Below, one piece after another: positions 23,761 to 37,591 of a stretch of 64,000 nt of DNA. Within the stretch, counting starts at the first letter, position 1. Every line of letters starts with the position of its first letter. The stretch covers positions 4,484 to 68,483 of the forward strand of contig QZCP01000434.1 of NCBI GenBank assembly GCA_003956705.1, written 5' to 3'. Position numbers and translations under genes: made by a program. The notes under the pieces are model-generated. The model was given only the letters and a program-made list of their open reading frames with translations, was not told the origin of the DNA and made no database searches. This DNA comes from Brevipalpus yothersi (Eukaryota; Arthropoda; Arachnida; Trombidiformes; Tenuipalpidae).

Positions 23761-24430
23761 ACCTTCTCTCTTTTCTATCGCTTCTATCGTTTCAGCCCTT
23801 CCCCCCTTTTATCATTCTGGTGGAAGAACATTTTCACCAGAATCAACCCCCCTTTCATGGCCTCGCTCGGCTTGCATTAGGCCCCCTTTTTTTAGCTTCG
23901 GAAAAAGCCAAGTCCAGCGCATCGATTGAATACTTTGCCATTTCTCTCTGGTTTCATGTGGAAAAAGTTCTTTGAGAATGTATATACGCACACAAATGCC
24001 TGTCAGAACTGGTTGGCTCATGGCAATTATAACATGAACCAGGAATTATAGAATTTTACAATAATCGATAAAACTATAGGGGTGAGAGGATGCTCTTTGA
24101 AAGTTCAGATGATGATGAGCGAGTGCGATGGTGTGTGTGTATATGCAAGTGAATCAGATGGGATGGGAAAGAATGAAAAAGAATCGAAAAAGAAGGGAAG
24201 GAAGAGAGAAAAAAGTTAACAACGTTAAAAGTTGTGTAATACTTTGACTCAGCTGCTGGAATGGATAGACGTTGTTACAGGTAAAATAAGCGAAATGGCG
24301 CGGAAAAAAAGCTATCAATAATTACTGTATGATGGTGTATCGAAATTGAAGATTCAATATCTCGAATGATGATGATTAGAAATGTGCGAAGAATGTGGAA
24401 AAGTGTGTGTTTAGAGAATGATGATGATAT
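23761..24430. other. Intergenic between MEP-1 and the PAPS transporter
   Basis: Promoter-side sequence of MEP-1 and the 3' flank of the transporter gene. No gene seen. Confidence 0.5.
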
Positions 24431-24439
24431 GTTAAAATA

Positions 24440-26042
24440 TCATCTTCTTTTCATATTGATCAATCGTAAAATGATAATTGATAAAAAGGTAACAAATATT
24501 CCTAAGATGGATAGGATGGTTATTGTGTGTCCATAGATGGCAAATGATAATAAGATGGCAAATATTTGTCTCAGTGTCATGATCATTGTGAAAATTAAAG
24601 CACCAAATTTTGATATGGTAAAGAACACAAAAAATTGGCCTATGGTTGACGATATGGCAAGTATTGTACAATCGTGAGTGAGCTCTGAGGAACTTAGCAT
24701 TAATTTGAAAGCTGGCACCAAATTTCCTTGTTCAGTGAGAGATGTTAAAGTTAGGGTGATGGAAAAAAAATTGACACCAGCCATCATTTGCCATGGAGAT
24801 ATTTTGTACTTATGATAGATTTTTTCTTCCCAATTAGATGTAAATGAATCAAATGCTAAATAAAGAACAAGAACAATCAAGCCATTGATCAGCTTGTATA
24901 AACTTTGATTCGAAGATAACGATGAGTCATGAGGATGTTCAGATGAGTTGGCTGAATGATTACCAAACAGGAAGAGTAACATGCCAAGTGATATTGAAAA
25001 TCCACACAGATATTCATGGGTACTGTATTTTTTGCCAGACACCACTCTGGACATCATCATTACGGATGGTATTTTACAAGCTTTGGAAAGAACCTGAGGA
25101 CACGAAAGTAGGATAGAGAGAATGAATTTCTTCGTTTCAAGCTGGAAAGTATTTAAGATGCTCACCTGAGTTGGAAAGTTTACGAATTTTAGAGCTTCAT
25201 ATTGGCACCAAGAGCTTAAAATGTTGGTTAATGAAGAGAATGAAAACTTATACAATGGTGCTATTGTGATTCCTTTGGGGGATAGATTGGCTGATGATGA
25301 TGGTGATGATAATGATTCAGCATCTGAATGATATGCATTGGTCCCTTTGAGGTATGAGAATAAAAATATCACAGAAGAGGTAAAAAGTGTAAACATTCGA
25401 CTGAAAAATATTAAAAATTCGGAATCACTGAATTTGCTCTTGATGATACCTAAGAAATGAAAATAGATACCAAAAGTATACTCATTAGGTGTTTGGCTAC
25501 TGGATTATATCGACAAATTTATCGAATTCAAAGCTACCTACCTTGATCTGTAACAATTTTATACTCTAAAGTCATTATTTTTTCTTGATAAATTCCCCAT
25601 AAAAGATATGATGTATGAAGCCCAACAAAACACAATAAGAGAAGACATAGTTTCCTCTTTTTATTCTCATCAATCAGAGACTTAGTTTCACGAGCTTCTT
25701 CTTTTAACAATAAATTATGATGATGATGATCTTGAACAATAAGTTTGGCTGTTTCTATATCACTTTGATGATGATCACTATTACTTTTACCATAAACAAG
25801 TAACTGTATAAGTGGAAATGTGGAAACTGTAAAACAAGAAAGTATAAATATCTAAGATTACCGAAAACAATGTATATAATATATCAATCTTGAGCCACTT
25901 AATTACCTGATTTTAAGCAAAAATTATGCTTAACCATAAATACAACAATTGCAACAGGTACTAGAATGGCTGAATAACCATATAAATTGTATAACAATTT
26001 GGTAAACCAACCAAAATCATCATCACCAATATTGGATGTCAT
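24440..26042 (-). CDS. PAPST1: PAPS transporter 1 (slalom/SLC35B2 family)
   Basis: Four minus-strand exons, 26042-25907, 25826-25542, 25449-25166 and 25093-24440, give 452 residues (vertebrate SLC35B2 is a little shorter). The family moves the sulfate donor PAPS from cytosol into the Golgi lumen in exchange, feeding sulfation of proteoglycans and glycoproteins. Recognisable blocks are LHTSYLLWGIYQEKIMT, CQYEALKFVNFPTQVLSKACK, FDSFTSNWEEKIY, QMMAGVNFF, SLTEQGNLVPAF, GQFFVFFTISKFGA and FTMIMTLRQIFAILLSF, the last two being hallmarks of nucleotide-sugar-type transporters. About ten membrane helices can be seen. A His-rich loop (VQDHHHHN, about 75-85) between the first two helices and a Ser-rich loop around SLSSPSSSANLS are extra. 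The C-terminus is basic (NMKRR). Confident. Confidence 0.95.
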
Positions 26043-27218
26043 TTTTGACCCACTTTAATGACTTTGCACACTTTGACCAGGCTATCAACATGAATTTATG
26101 TGTGATTTTTGAAACTACATGGAATTCACATGACACCTTGTAATTATTTTAAATTTATCGGATGAACTTTTTTGACTAATAAACTCAAAAAAATTGATAT
26201 CTACAGTAGACACAATTTATCTCATTTCCACTACCGGTTGAACATACACACATGAATCAGCTTCATGAATGAATATACTGAGGAACCAAAAAAACCGCAT
26301 GATGATCACATACACACAATACATCAATCATCTTTATTATTGTTCCTCTTCCTTTCCATTATCCGGAAAATATATACTGAACACACAGATTAGAACGGAA
26401 ACAAAATAATGTAAAATAGAAACTATTCAATTGATACACATTTCATTTATTATTATGATAAACATTCATGTTTTCATGTTGAGAAGTTTGTTTTGCTTGC
26501 ATGTTAACATGACTCGTAAAGTGGCGCCGAAAGTTAACTTTACAAGTGCTATGAGTGAGAGACTTGGTCTGGATTAAAATTTGTAGCAATTAATTTGATT
26601 GAATTCAAATTGGGGTCATTTGATCGGGTGTAGAGTGTATTATTGATGATCGAGTGAACGAATTGCAGTTGATATGAGGGGAAGAGAGAAAAATAATCGA
26701 AGATCAGAGCATTTGATTGTGATGTCTCAGCATTGGTTGGTATTCGGGATGAAAGTTGAAGTTCATCACGAACCGATAATGCTCAAGTTCGAAAGTTCAT
26801 GATACATGTTATCATTATCGGAATAAAATATTTGATTGTTCATTTTCACTGTCATTACTATAGGTAAATACTTATATTGACAAGATTTCATTTGGAATCT
26901 TGGGGGTTCATCTTGCTTACTTGCTTGTTTGTCTGAGCATTTGGAAACTTTATTCAGGATATCAACCTCAAGAATTTTATAATCAAATAGGAATTTTTCA
27001 ACTTTATATCGTAAAGATTGAATTTTATTTTCAACTTTCGATAAATAATTCACTATTTACAAATAATTTAACTGCTTGAAGAGTAATCATGAGTGTGATA
27101 AGTCTCGCCAGCAATACAAGTGTGGCAGTTGGAATAATTCCGAATGAAGGTTCAATTTCTTTATTCCATATTGATACTGATCCTAATCATAAGATTCCAC
27201 ATTCCATGAATCATCTTC

Positions 27219-27590
27219 TCAATGCCATCCATCGTGATGATGCTTGTGGTGATCGTGGTGGTGATTATGTCCATGGTCGTGGTGGTGTTGATGATCTTTG
27301 TATTTGTGGTGATGCCAATGGTGTTCCTCCATGTGTTTGCAGTGTCTGAGAGGACGAATTTTGAAACTTTTTTGGGGAACAGAAAAAAGAAAATCACAAA
27401 ATTAGTTAAAGTTTCACACACTTGCACATAAAAATGATTATGATAATAATGAAGAATCAGATTAATCACAATTTTTCACTCACTCTAGTGGAATTTTTCC
27501 AGAATTTTGTAGCATTGATTCATTTGCTTTAATGGTAAGAAAGCAACAGCAAGCAATGAAAGAGATGATGAAAATTAGAACGAATTTCAT
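27219..27590 (-). CDS. Small secreted histidine-rich protein
   Basis: Two minus-strand exons, 27590-27484 and 27366-27219, joined in frame across a 117-base GT-AG intron, give 84 residues. Exon 1 encodes a signal peptide (MKFVLIFIISFIACCCFLT) and a short spacer. Exon 2 is extremely His-rich: about 22 of its 49 residues are His, in runs such as HHWHHHKYKDHQHHHDHGH, ending HHHDGWH. Such density implies binding of Zn, Cu or Ni or pH-sensitive behaviour; related architectures occur in arthropod antimicrobial and haem- or metal-binding secretions, but I recognise no specific family. The closing HHHDGW echoes the HHHGW endings of the repeat exons in the secreted His/Gly gene at 46.0-47.1 kb. The + strand frame over the same DNA is taken as an antisense shadow. 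The 3' splice site is the least certain point. Confidence 0.76.
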
Positions 27591-27718
27591 TTTGCAAGAA
27601 TATACAATTCAAAATTGTATCACCACTCTGTAGAGCTGGAAACGATTTGATGTTTGAAGATTTACCAACTTCAGTAACATTCGATCAAGTCCATCTGAAC
27701 ATTACTGACTATCGAATT

Positions 27719-27731
27719 TTATATATATACC
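27719..27731 (-). promoter_or_regulatory. TATA box of the small His-rich gene
   Basis: Read on the minus strand the sequence is GGTATATATATAAAAT, about 130 bases upstream of the start codon, followed about 30 bases later by TCAGT-like initiator sequence. This implies a focused, strongly expressed promoter. Confidence 0.6.
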
Positions 27732-27810
27732 CATGATGGAGGGGAGAAGAAGAATCAATTAATTGGAATAAGTTTGATTGGTGTGAGAAAGATCAGATGA
27801 TCGAGATCAT

Positions 27811-27811
<1 letters not shown>

Positions 27812-27842
<31 letters not shown>
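27812..27842. repeat. CT microsatellite upstream of the small His-rich gene
   Basis: About 15 CT units (GA in the transcribed sense), roughly 90 bases upstream of the TATA box of the minus-strand gene. Confidence 0.95.
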
Positions 27843-27844
<2 letters not shown>

Positions 27845-28537
27845 TTTGGACAGATTCATGATCACAACAATCATTTTCGAGGACCTACAATTCTTATCAT
27901 CACTCGGAATGGTTACATCTTTCTAGAATAAATGAAAAAGACATGATCAAGCGACCCAAGTTAACCCATCATTTGTGATGATCATCTTGAAATTACCTGA
28001 TCTTGATCATCAATCGAGTAATGTGATTGAAGATCAGACCATTCTATTCGAAACATCAGCAACGAGCAAGTATCATGATAGTGAATAAAAAAGAGATCAA
28101 AATCTATTCTTCTTTGCTGATCAATTGAAAGCTTAACAGAAAAAAATTGTAATTTGAAGACCTGACTTCAAGGCCAAAGTGCAACCAATAATGTCTAATT
28201 ATTGAAGGTTATCCAAGCAGAATGCTCATTTGAGTATACTGCCAAGGTCATGCCTACTTTGAATTTATCTTGATTCTGAAGATCCAATCAATTCTCACCA
28301 CTATTCTGAGCTATCTGACATATTTAATTTATGCCAAAACTTTTCTCGTTGAGATAAGTTATTAAAATATGGGTTGAGAATGTCCATGGATTCTCACTGA
28401 GCAAACTTAAAATAATTAGATCAGATTCACTGATTGATATCTACAGAAATAAATTGACACAAGTGTGTATGGACGCATATATTTAGTGTAAATGAAAATA
28501 TGAAAAGTGATTTTAATTCGATTATTTTTGCTCAAGA

Positions 28538-31332
28538 TCAATTGCAATTTCCAATTTTCAGTTGTATTACATCTCTCACATCACCAGGATGAGCGACATT
28601 GTAATACGTTGTCGGCGATACCGGTGGTGATGGATATGGCCAATATATGATCGGATTATAATGATGATAATATGAATTTAATCCAGTAAGGCCAGAGGTC
28701 AATGCCGTTAATCCATTTAATCCACTAGTGGTCAAAGCTGTGGCAGCCGTTGTCGTTGGAGGCATCACAGGAGGACTTTGGTTGCTAGTGTAATGTAACC
28801 AAATCGAAATTGAATACATTAATAAAGCTTAATATTCTCATCAACTAAACTCATCATCTACTAAACTTACCTGAATAAATTGATGAAAGGATAGGCTCGA
28901 TAGGTGGGCAACATTGGACCAGTTGATGGTGGTGGCTGTATGTGCCGTTGTAATGGTAAGCCACCAGTTAACACCAGATTCATATCATCAATTGAACATT
29001 GGAACACTTCAATGTATCGCTGCTTTTTGCCAAAATTCATGTATTTATGGTGTCGCTGAGCGGCAGCCAGTGCTGCTGATTGTTCAGAATCCATTTGGAT
29101 AAATGCTTCACCCGATGGTTGTCCCTGAGAATTATACACCATGTGGACACCTCGAAAAACAATACTTTTAGCATGTTCACCAAGAAATTCCAAAATTTGT
29201 TCAACTGCCGCCTCATAAGGCAAACCTCGAAGTCGAATACAGTCTCTTCGAGATGCGGACGGAAGCAATGGTTGAGGAATGATCGGAATTTGGGGTAAAT
29301 TCAATTGAGTTGTTTCACTGTTACGATATTCCATCGCACGATTTAGGACCTATGAAATTTTGGAATAAATTTGAAGAGAAAATAATTAGTCTAACTGGGT
29401 TAAGAATTGTGTCAAAATGAATGTTGGTCAGATTTTGGTTTCAAGTACAATCAGTAAATCATTATCAAAAATTGAAATAGAATCGAATAGAAAAAGTGTC
29501 AACTTGATAAGTGGATATAAAACAGAGATAAAAAGTCTCTCCTGGACCAATCAAAATCAAAAGAAAAGGAAAGAGAAACGAAACGAAAAACTGTTATCTC
29601 TGATAATTTGATAAGAAATGAAACTCAAAATTCTATTGGAAACTCTGCTCAATTCCGTTAATAGAGTATACCAATCATGATAAATGTACAATCAATAGAA
29701 TTGAAGAAGAAAAAATATTTCATCTACACATTCCATTGCAATGCTCTAATCTGGTGCATTTCTCAATACCTAGGGTCAATGTTCCCACAGTGGCAAGTGA
29801 ATATTTGGGAAATTTTTTTTCATTCTAATCTCATTTAACTCTCCTTTAACATGTTTTCCATGCCTGAATTAGGAACCCTTTTCTTTTCATACATATTTTC
29901 TACTTTTACTTCTTCTCTCCCAGCTATTATGAAATATGCTGAGTATGCAAAAGACCAGTAAAGATACTGATCAATATGAATGCCAGTTACTCTACACACA
30001 CAGATAATCTTATTACAAGTTATCTTCTTCTTCTTCTTCATCTTTTTTTTCTTCTCCATTCTTTGAGTGGCCTCCTCCTGGTAGGCCTGAAGTGCGTTCA
30101 AAGTCATCATGAAGGATGAATTACGAAATATTATCACTTGAAACAGTTAACACTTTCTCTTTCTCTCTCTCTCTCTTCACTGTGCATGTGAGCCTACTTC
30201 AAATCAATCTCTTAAATAGTGTCGATAATTTTTACTCCATATTAAATGTTAATCTTGCTGATTTTACATATTTTTTTCTTTTTCCTTATCACAATTCTCA
30301 CTTATACACCATACCATCTTGTTGCTAGCTAAAAGATTTCATTCTCTCTCTCTTTCTTGTTTCATGATTACTTGGAAAATAATCTCATATCAACTTTCTA
30401 TCTCTGTCTCGGCTCTCTTAATGTTTCACTTTCAATTTCAACTCAACAATATGGATAAATGATTATCATTATCGATCAACTCGCCTATCAGTATCTATCT
30501 GTCTCCTATTTTCCATCTCCTACTTTCTAATTGGGTGCAAGAGAAAGCGAAAAAAATAGCAGTCTCTAAAAGATAAAATCATGTACAAACGGATACGGAA
30601 ATGAGTGGAAATTCATGTCGAGATATACACAAGCGCATGTGTTTTTCCCTTTAACCATTAGAGCTAGTAAGTTGACATTAGAGATTGAGACAGAGGGAGA
30701 GAGAATTAATTGTCAAAATGGTTACTATTTTGTCTCATTCACTACAGAGGAGAGAAAGGGAAAGAAAGAGACTTCGAGGAACATTTGGAACATTTCACAA
30801 TCAGCTCATAGAGCATTAATCTTAACACCAGTTGGACTTAACACACATATCGAGATATCATGTTAACTTTTTCCTCTACCACACAAGCATATGCTCCATG
30901 CTAGACGATTTTTTTTCCAATGGAAATAAAAGATCATATACATATATATTTAATTTGCCAGTCACTTAAGCATGAAATGTTACTACTGAAAAGTTATTTT
31001 ACAGCTCAATCTTTCCTCTTCTCTTTCTCTCTCCCACTATGTCTGTCTTTTTTTGTTCCATCATCATTCGCACTGTTGATTAATATAACCAAGAATCATC
31101 AGTCATATTTAATATCATGCTGTAGATATGGTTGAAAAAAGTATTGTCTGAAATGCTTCTAGTTTCTCTCTCTTTCTCTCTCTCTCTTTCTCTCTCTCTT
31201 TTTCGTATGCCGTGTGTTATAACGTGCTCATGTCATGGATAGCAAGCACATGAGCCAAGATTCAGAAAGACAAGAAAGTATCAGGCTAATATCAGGCCTT
31301 AAAGGCATACGAAAAAAGAAAGCAAAATTTTC

Positions 31333-31402
<70 letters not shown>

Positions 31403-32053
31403 AAGTCAAGATAAACAGGAGGTTGATGGTGGATATATGCCTTCTGAAATGAAGCATAGAATTTCAATTTGGAAAAGCTCCAGAATAAGTATCATAGAAT
31501 ATGAATGTGTATCAGGCGGATAGAAGAAAAAAAATAACGTTTACAAAAAATGATAAAATTCTTGATTCTGTGTGTGTGTAAATGATCTTGGATAAAATTT
31601 TGCCTCAAACAAACCATGAATCTTGTGGAAACTTTCACGAACATTTTGCGAACCATTTCATACTTGGAAAAGTTAAAGAGATTCGATCTAACACTGAGAT
31701 TTAAATCATTTGATCTTGATTGTGGTCAGAATCATTTGACGAAAAGAACGATGATGAATAAATCAGAAGGTTACTATCCATATGTACGAAAACAACCAGG
31801 AATCATGTGGATTTCAGAGGCTTAGCTCAGAAAGTTTCGAAAGAAAGAGAGAGAAAGATTCTCGGAAAAGTATTCAATCCCTGATGAATTATTATTATTA
31901 TTATTGCATCTTGGAGTGTAATAATTTTCAGAGGAAGTATGAGGAACTTTTCTAATGATAAAACAAAATGAATGCACAATGGATGTGTAATGATATGATT
32001 CATTGAAGATGTACCAGATTTTCTATTTCTATTGACAGTAGAAAGAGAAAGAT

Positions 32054-32096
<43 letters not shown>

Positions 32097-35000
32097 AGCA
32101 GTACCAAAATATTTGATACACAAGTCATTGATTATTCTCTTTCATACTAAAATTCTGATAATAATCTACAAGGTTTTATCTTTTCTAGGGTGAATTAGTT
32201 TGTGTATTGTAGGGTGTTCGAAAGAATAATGGATAGAAAACCGGTAAGATGATCAAAGAGAATGATTGAGATAGAGAAAGAGAGAGAAAGATGATTAACA
32301 TTGCGTTTTATCGTGCCAAAGATAATTCAAACTCTCGACAATTAGACACACTTTCACTTGACAAGTTCGATTAAATGTTTGCCTGGGTAGAGTATGTTTT
32401 GTTAATTAAACTTGATCCAGCTAATTGTTAATGATTTTGAATGTTTTCCATCTATTTAGTCTCTCTCTTTCTCTCCCTCTATCTATCTATTATCATCAAT
32501 TGACTAGAGGAAATGTTCTCTGTTTGAGTGCAAAAAAAGCACATGGTGAAAACACATAGACGACACACATATTTGAGGCAACATTTTCCGGATTCAAGAA
32601 GAAGCTACTACTACTAGAACTACTACTAGAACTACTTTCACCTGCTCTCAAAGTGGCCTCCATTCATTAGTTTAACAAATTTTGTTTTTACCGTTGCCAA
32701 TGTCAGGCAATTTTTGAAAGGTTCCTCTTGAAGCCATCAGGCTTTTAAGCACTTTTTTCCAGCTAAACCTAATCGAAAAAATAACAGATTTTTCTAAAGT
32801 TTCATGCGACTGGGACGCCAGCTGATCGAATGCAAGAGCCACTATTATCAACATCATAACTGTTATGACTGTTATTATTGAGCTTTGATGATGACCATTT
32901 CCTCATTTAAATGAATAATTTTCTCGATAATCAGAAGAGTGGAAAAAAGTGAGGAAGAGAGCGAGAGGCGAAAAACTATCGATGTATACTCAAAGTAGTG
33001 ATGATATATGTATGTGAATATTGTTACCTGTTGTACTTCGGCAGTAGAACTTCGAAATAGTTCAATATATCGAGTACCAATACATTCACGATGCTTTAGT
33101 AGAGCTTTGCTGGCCATCTCTTCGGTTTCAAATAGAACAAAAGCATCACCAGTGGCCCGGCCATCGGATCGTCGAACAAATAGTACACCTTCAGGACCAT
33201 CCATAATTTGAGTAACATTTTTACCAGTTGAAAAGAATTCAATCTGAAAAAGATGGAAGACAAAAATTTTGAGTGCGAGTGTTTGAATAAATGTAGTGTG
33301 TGTGAGGTGTGTATTAGTAGAATCAAAAAATTGATCATCATCATGAATTAAAAAAAAGTTGATGCTACTACTACATTTGATAGGTTTATAAGGAAAAGTT
33401 TGATTAGCTTGTTATTAATTTGTTTCAGGTATGATAGTGTGTGTGTGTATGTATACGAGAGAGAAAGTGATAAATAACATGAGGCACTCTAGGTGAAAAA
33501 GCCTTATATCGCATGCTTACAGTTAGTTAGTTTGTATCAAAAAAAGATTCTAGCAGTAATAGAATGAGATTTGTGAGAGAAAAAAATTCTCTCTTGCCTC
33601 CAGAAGATTGACGAAACCTTAAATCGGATCAAGTATAGTGGGCCAATATTCTGGGAAGTATTCTGCTGAATGTCAGCAAAAGAGAGAGAGAGAGAGGACA
33701 CGACATGTAGCCTTTTTGGTGGCTTGAGGCTATACTTGATGGAAAGTTTTCATACAGGCCAACTGGCCTCTAAATTTTTGGACACATACACATATTTTCT
33801 GTCTTCTTCTAGGAATTGAGTGTAAGATTCGTTTCGCTTACAAGAGAGAATGAAAACTTTTGTGTGTAAGGAATGTTACGCAAAATTGTCTCATTAAATT
33901 TAGAGAATCGATTTCATGTCACCAATATATATGTATATGTAAGAAAAAGTAAACATATATGACAAGCTGAATGTGGTTTGCTAGCTAGAGAAATGATATA
34001 TAAATATTCCCATACTGACACTCAGTATGGCTAAACCACTGAGATGGACTTGTTCTATTACAGGTAACCGAGAATTCTGATGCTCAATGCTCGAAAAGAG
34101 CTAAGGTAAGTGAAAGCTTCTATGGATCTTGAAAAAATTGCTATCACTACAAGAAGTAGTACTGTACTTATACTTTCAACAAGAAGCCATAGCAAAATTG
34201 ACCATGAGACATTAGACATGAAGAATGCTGAGTATAACATTCAGTCACTGATGAGGTGATTCATAATCATCTCTTCTTGACCACTATACTACTATTACAC
34301 ACTGCCAGTCACGCTGTTGAGCAAAACATTTCATACCATGTTTTTCCTCATCATGTTAGCTAGTTTTTTTTCTTCCCTAAAATATATGTATACACTCTCT
34401 CTCTCTCTCTCTCTTAAATGACTTGATACTTCATCTTCTCTGACTACCTAGTCTAAGATTGAAAACAGATTGGTCTTTTTGCTAACTTGCTTTCCTAGAA
34501 TTTTCTTTCTCACTAGACTTAACATCGACGTTACCTGATCTCGTTTTTCTCACACACAGAGAAAGGAAAAGAGAGAGAAATAGAAAGAGAGAGAGAGAGA
34601 GACTGATGGGTTTGTGTCCGATGGCTATTTACTTTGGTGGTCAGTTAGGTAGGGTACAAAGAATGCAAAGTGACCTTTGCTCAGGGTGAGATGAATAACG
34701 TGAACTGGACACTAGACTTGCATCATGGGGAGAGAGAGAGAGGAAGAGAGCAAGTGGATGGGTGAGAAATTGCCCTCGAACGATGAAAGCAAGTGGAAGA
34801 TGGGTAGATAGTTCAGTTTTGATGATTAAATGAGATTGACCATCGAGAAGGAGAAGAAGAAGATGGGTAAAAGAGGAGAGAGAGAGAGAGAGGATTCTCT
34901 TTCATCTTTACAACTAGGCTCCTCAGACGATGCTACTCTTAAAATTCTCTCTCATACCAACATACCTGTGCCCATTGACAGGCCATTCCTAAGTGATACT

Positions 35001-36958
35001 TATAATTTTCCCCAAAAGCTCATCCCCGAACTGAACTGAGTAGTTAAGATTGCTAGTTACTGGATGAAAGAAAGTCCCTAGAATAGCCTTAAGGTAAGTT
35101 CTTTTCGATGGTGAAATGGAATGGCTATCAAGAAAGATTGAGAGAGTTATTTTTTTTCCCAGGAAATAAGTTGATGATAATTTTTGGAATGTATACTGAA
35201 GAATTTTTTCTTCCCAAAATTCAAGAGAAGAAAAAATAAATAGAATTTTAGAAACTTAAAAAAAACTTACCACTTTTTCACAGGTACAATCATATGGTAA
35301 TCCTCTCATTCGAATGATCACTTGACCTCCTTTGGACAAAAATTGAAGGGCCTCGTTATTTTTACCTGTTAAATGTAACATGGATTTACAATGGCCATTA
35401 ATTGTATTGTTACTATGATTATTATTATTTTTTGAATGATGATTATGATAATGGTGATTATGGTGATGGTGTCGACCATTATTCATAGTATTTGAAATAT
35501 TATTCAAATTATTATTATGATTATTGTGATGAGAATTCATCGAAATATTGGTACTACTACTGGTATTGATATTATTATTAGTATTGTTCGTATGATGATG
35601 ACTATTTGCCGGTGTAACAGTGGCATGCTGCTGATGCTGTTGCATGTATTGTGTCGAATTATCATTATTACTGTTAGAATTATTGACCATCGTTGTTGTA
35701 CTGATCGGTGCCTGAATATATCCGGCTGTCGATATGTCACATATTTCCAATGGTGGACCATTGCCATTTAGTGGACTATTGGCGGTCATCGAAGTGGACA
35801 TTCGATGAGCAGGAGCCGGTGTAAATGAAGCTACTGGCACATATACAACCGATGCTGGACCGTAAGCAATCAGTGGTTGGGTTGGAATTGGAACGGAATG
35901 ATGATGAGCTCCTGGAAAAGTTGCTGTCGGATGACCACTTGATGTGGTCATTATTGGCACATGTATTCCACCACCTCCACCACCCCCACCACCGCCAACA
36001 CTGGTGATCATTGGTCCAGGTGAAAATGGCCCGATCGGTGTGGCCACTATGGTGTGATGAGGATGACCACTTGGTGATATGGATAGTCCGGCAGGAATTA
36101 TGTGTTGTTCACCATTGATAGTAGTGGTAGTGGTATCATTGATCATTCCATGATAAGTTTGTATCACTTGTAATTGAAGTGAATTATTTTTATGATGATG
36201 ATGATGTTGATGATGATCACCACCACCACCACCGCTATCACAATCACTATTACTGCCAGAAGATGCGGATGTGGATGTGGGAGTTATGATAGACTGAACA
36301 CCACCACCGGTACCACAACCGCCAGTACCAGTACCAGCACCAATGGCACCGATATCGGTGGCCGGAGGTGTGAATCGAGACTTTGGTGAATGTCGAGGAG
36401 ATGGTATCATACTAGTGGCTACGATTGCACCGGTAGCGGATGTTAACGGAGAGCATGGAGATACATGCGATACCGGCAGTTGTTTGGCATTGGTAAGTGA
36501 AGATGGAGGTGGCTGTGGTGGTGATGGTGTACACCATGTGGAAGCATTGGCTGATGACCAACTGACACTACTACAGGACATGATCTAATTGAGTCACACA
36601 GGACGTCCGATGAGAGAGAGAGAGGAAGGAAGAGAGAGAAAGAAGATCAAGGCACACCGCACAGAGAGAGAGAGAGAGTTTTATCACACACAAAACAGAA
36701 CTGAAGAGAGAGATCACTTATGACACGAGATGGACATGTGGTGAGGAGAGTTAATTGTGATCAGTGAGAGAGAGAGAGAGAGAACGAGAAACAGATACAA
36801 AAATTGAAGAGTTACAGAGAGAGAAAAAAAGAGGAATCAACGTGCCAGGCGTTTCAGAGTTTCCGAGTTTTACTCCCCAGTTATAACACGTACTACTAGA
36901 AACGAGAGAGAGAGAGAGAGAATTCAGAGAGCAAGAGAGAGCAACTAGATTGAGTGAG

Positions 36959-37024
<66 letters not shown>

Positions 37025-37560
37025 AAAAAAACACGCTGTCGATGTCGAAAAAGTATCGAAAAAGTGAGGCAAAGAGGCAGTATTAGAGTAGGAAGAGAGA
37101 GAGAGAGAAATTTTGTGCCCAAAATTTCAAGCCAATAGCCGGAGGCTAAATGTTTACTGGGAGCAAGAGAGAAGAACAGATGATGGCAAGGAGTGAGGAG
37201 AGAGGAGAGAGGAGAGAGAGGATGGCGAATCGACTTATTTTTCAGGGGAAAAGAACTGGACGAAAAAAAAAATTTCTCTCAACTTTCTACTGAGAAAAGA
37301 TAACTTGTCCACCAATCATAAAGTAGAATACACTTTGAATGAATTGATACATATTAACTTTCACATGTGGATCAATACCAGTGTGATAAGAGGAGTGAAA
37401 GAGAGGAGAAAGAAAAATTCCTTCGATATGAAACGGCTGTATACATGAGATATTTTTCCACTCTCTCTCTCTCCCTCATCTCGAGCAAGTAATGAATGCT
37501 GGAAGAGAAGGAGAAGGAGTCTCTAGAAACGGAAGGAGAGAGCCTAAGGAAGAGAGAGAG

Positions 37561-37591
<31 letters not shown>

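Larger units (their letters stand above)
29350..33027 (-). other. Fusilli intron (RRM2-RRM3 side)
   Basis: Non-coding, with a GA array at about 31335-31404, another at about 32057-32092, and several CT runs. Open frames here are repeat-driven (Ser-Leu or Arg-Glu runs). Confidence 0.7.

Noticed and set aside
23340..23975. Plus-strand 211-codon frame full of Leu-Ser repeats
   Set aside because: Translation of the CT array upstream of MEP-1; no domain, and other frames of the same array are equally open.
26766..27053. 95-codon minus-strand frame downstream of the small His-rich gene
   Set aside because: No family signal and no splice connection to the His-rich gene, which already has an in-frame stop; more likely 3' flank.
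27089..27349. Plus-strand 86-codon frame with an ATG
   Set aside because: It is antisense to the His codons of the spliced minus-strand gene, which has a signal peptide, TATA box and matching splice phase.
36950..37138. Arg-Glu and Ser-Leu repeat proteins at GA/CT arrays (also near 37492-37878, 47410-47659, 63416-63777)
   Set aside because: Dinucleotide repeats are open in several frames by nature; these are not genes.
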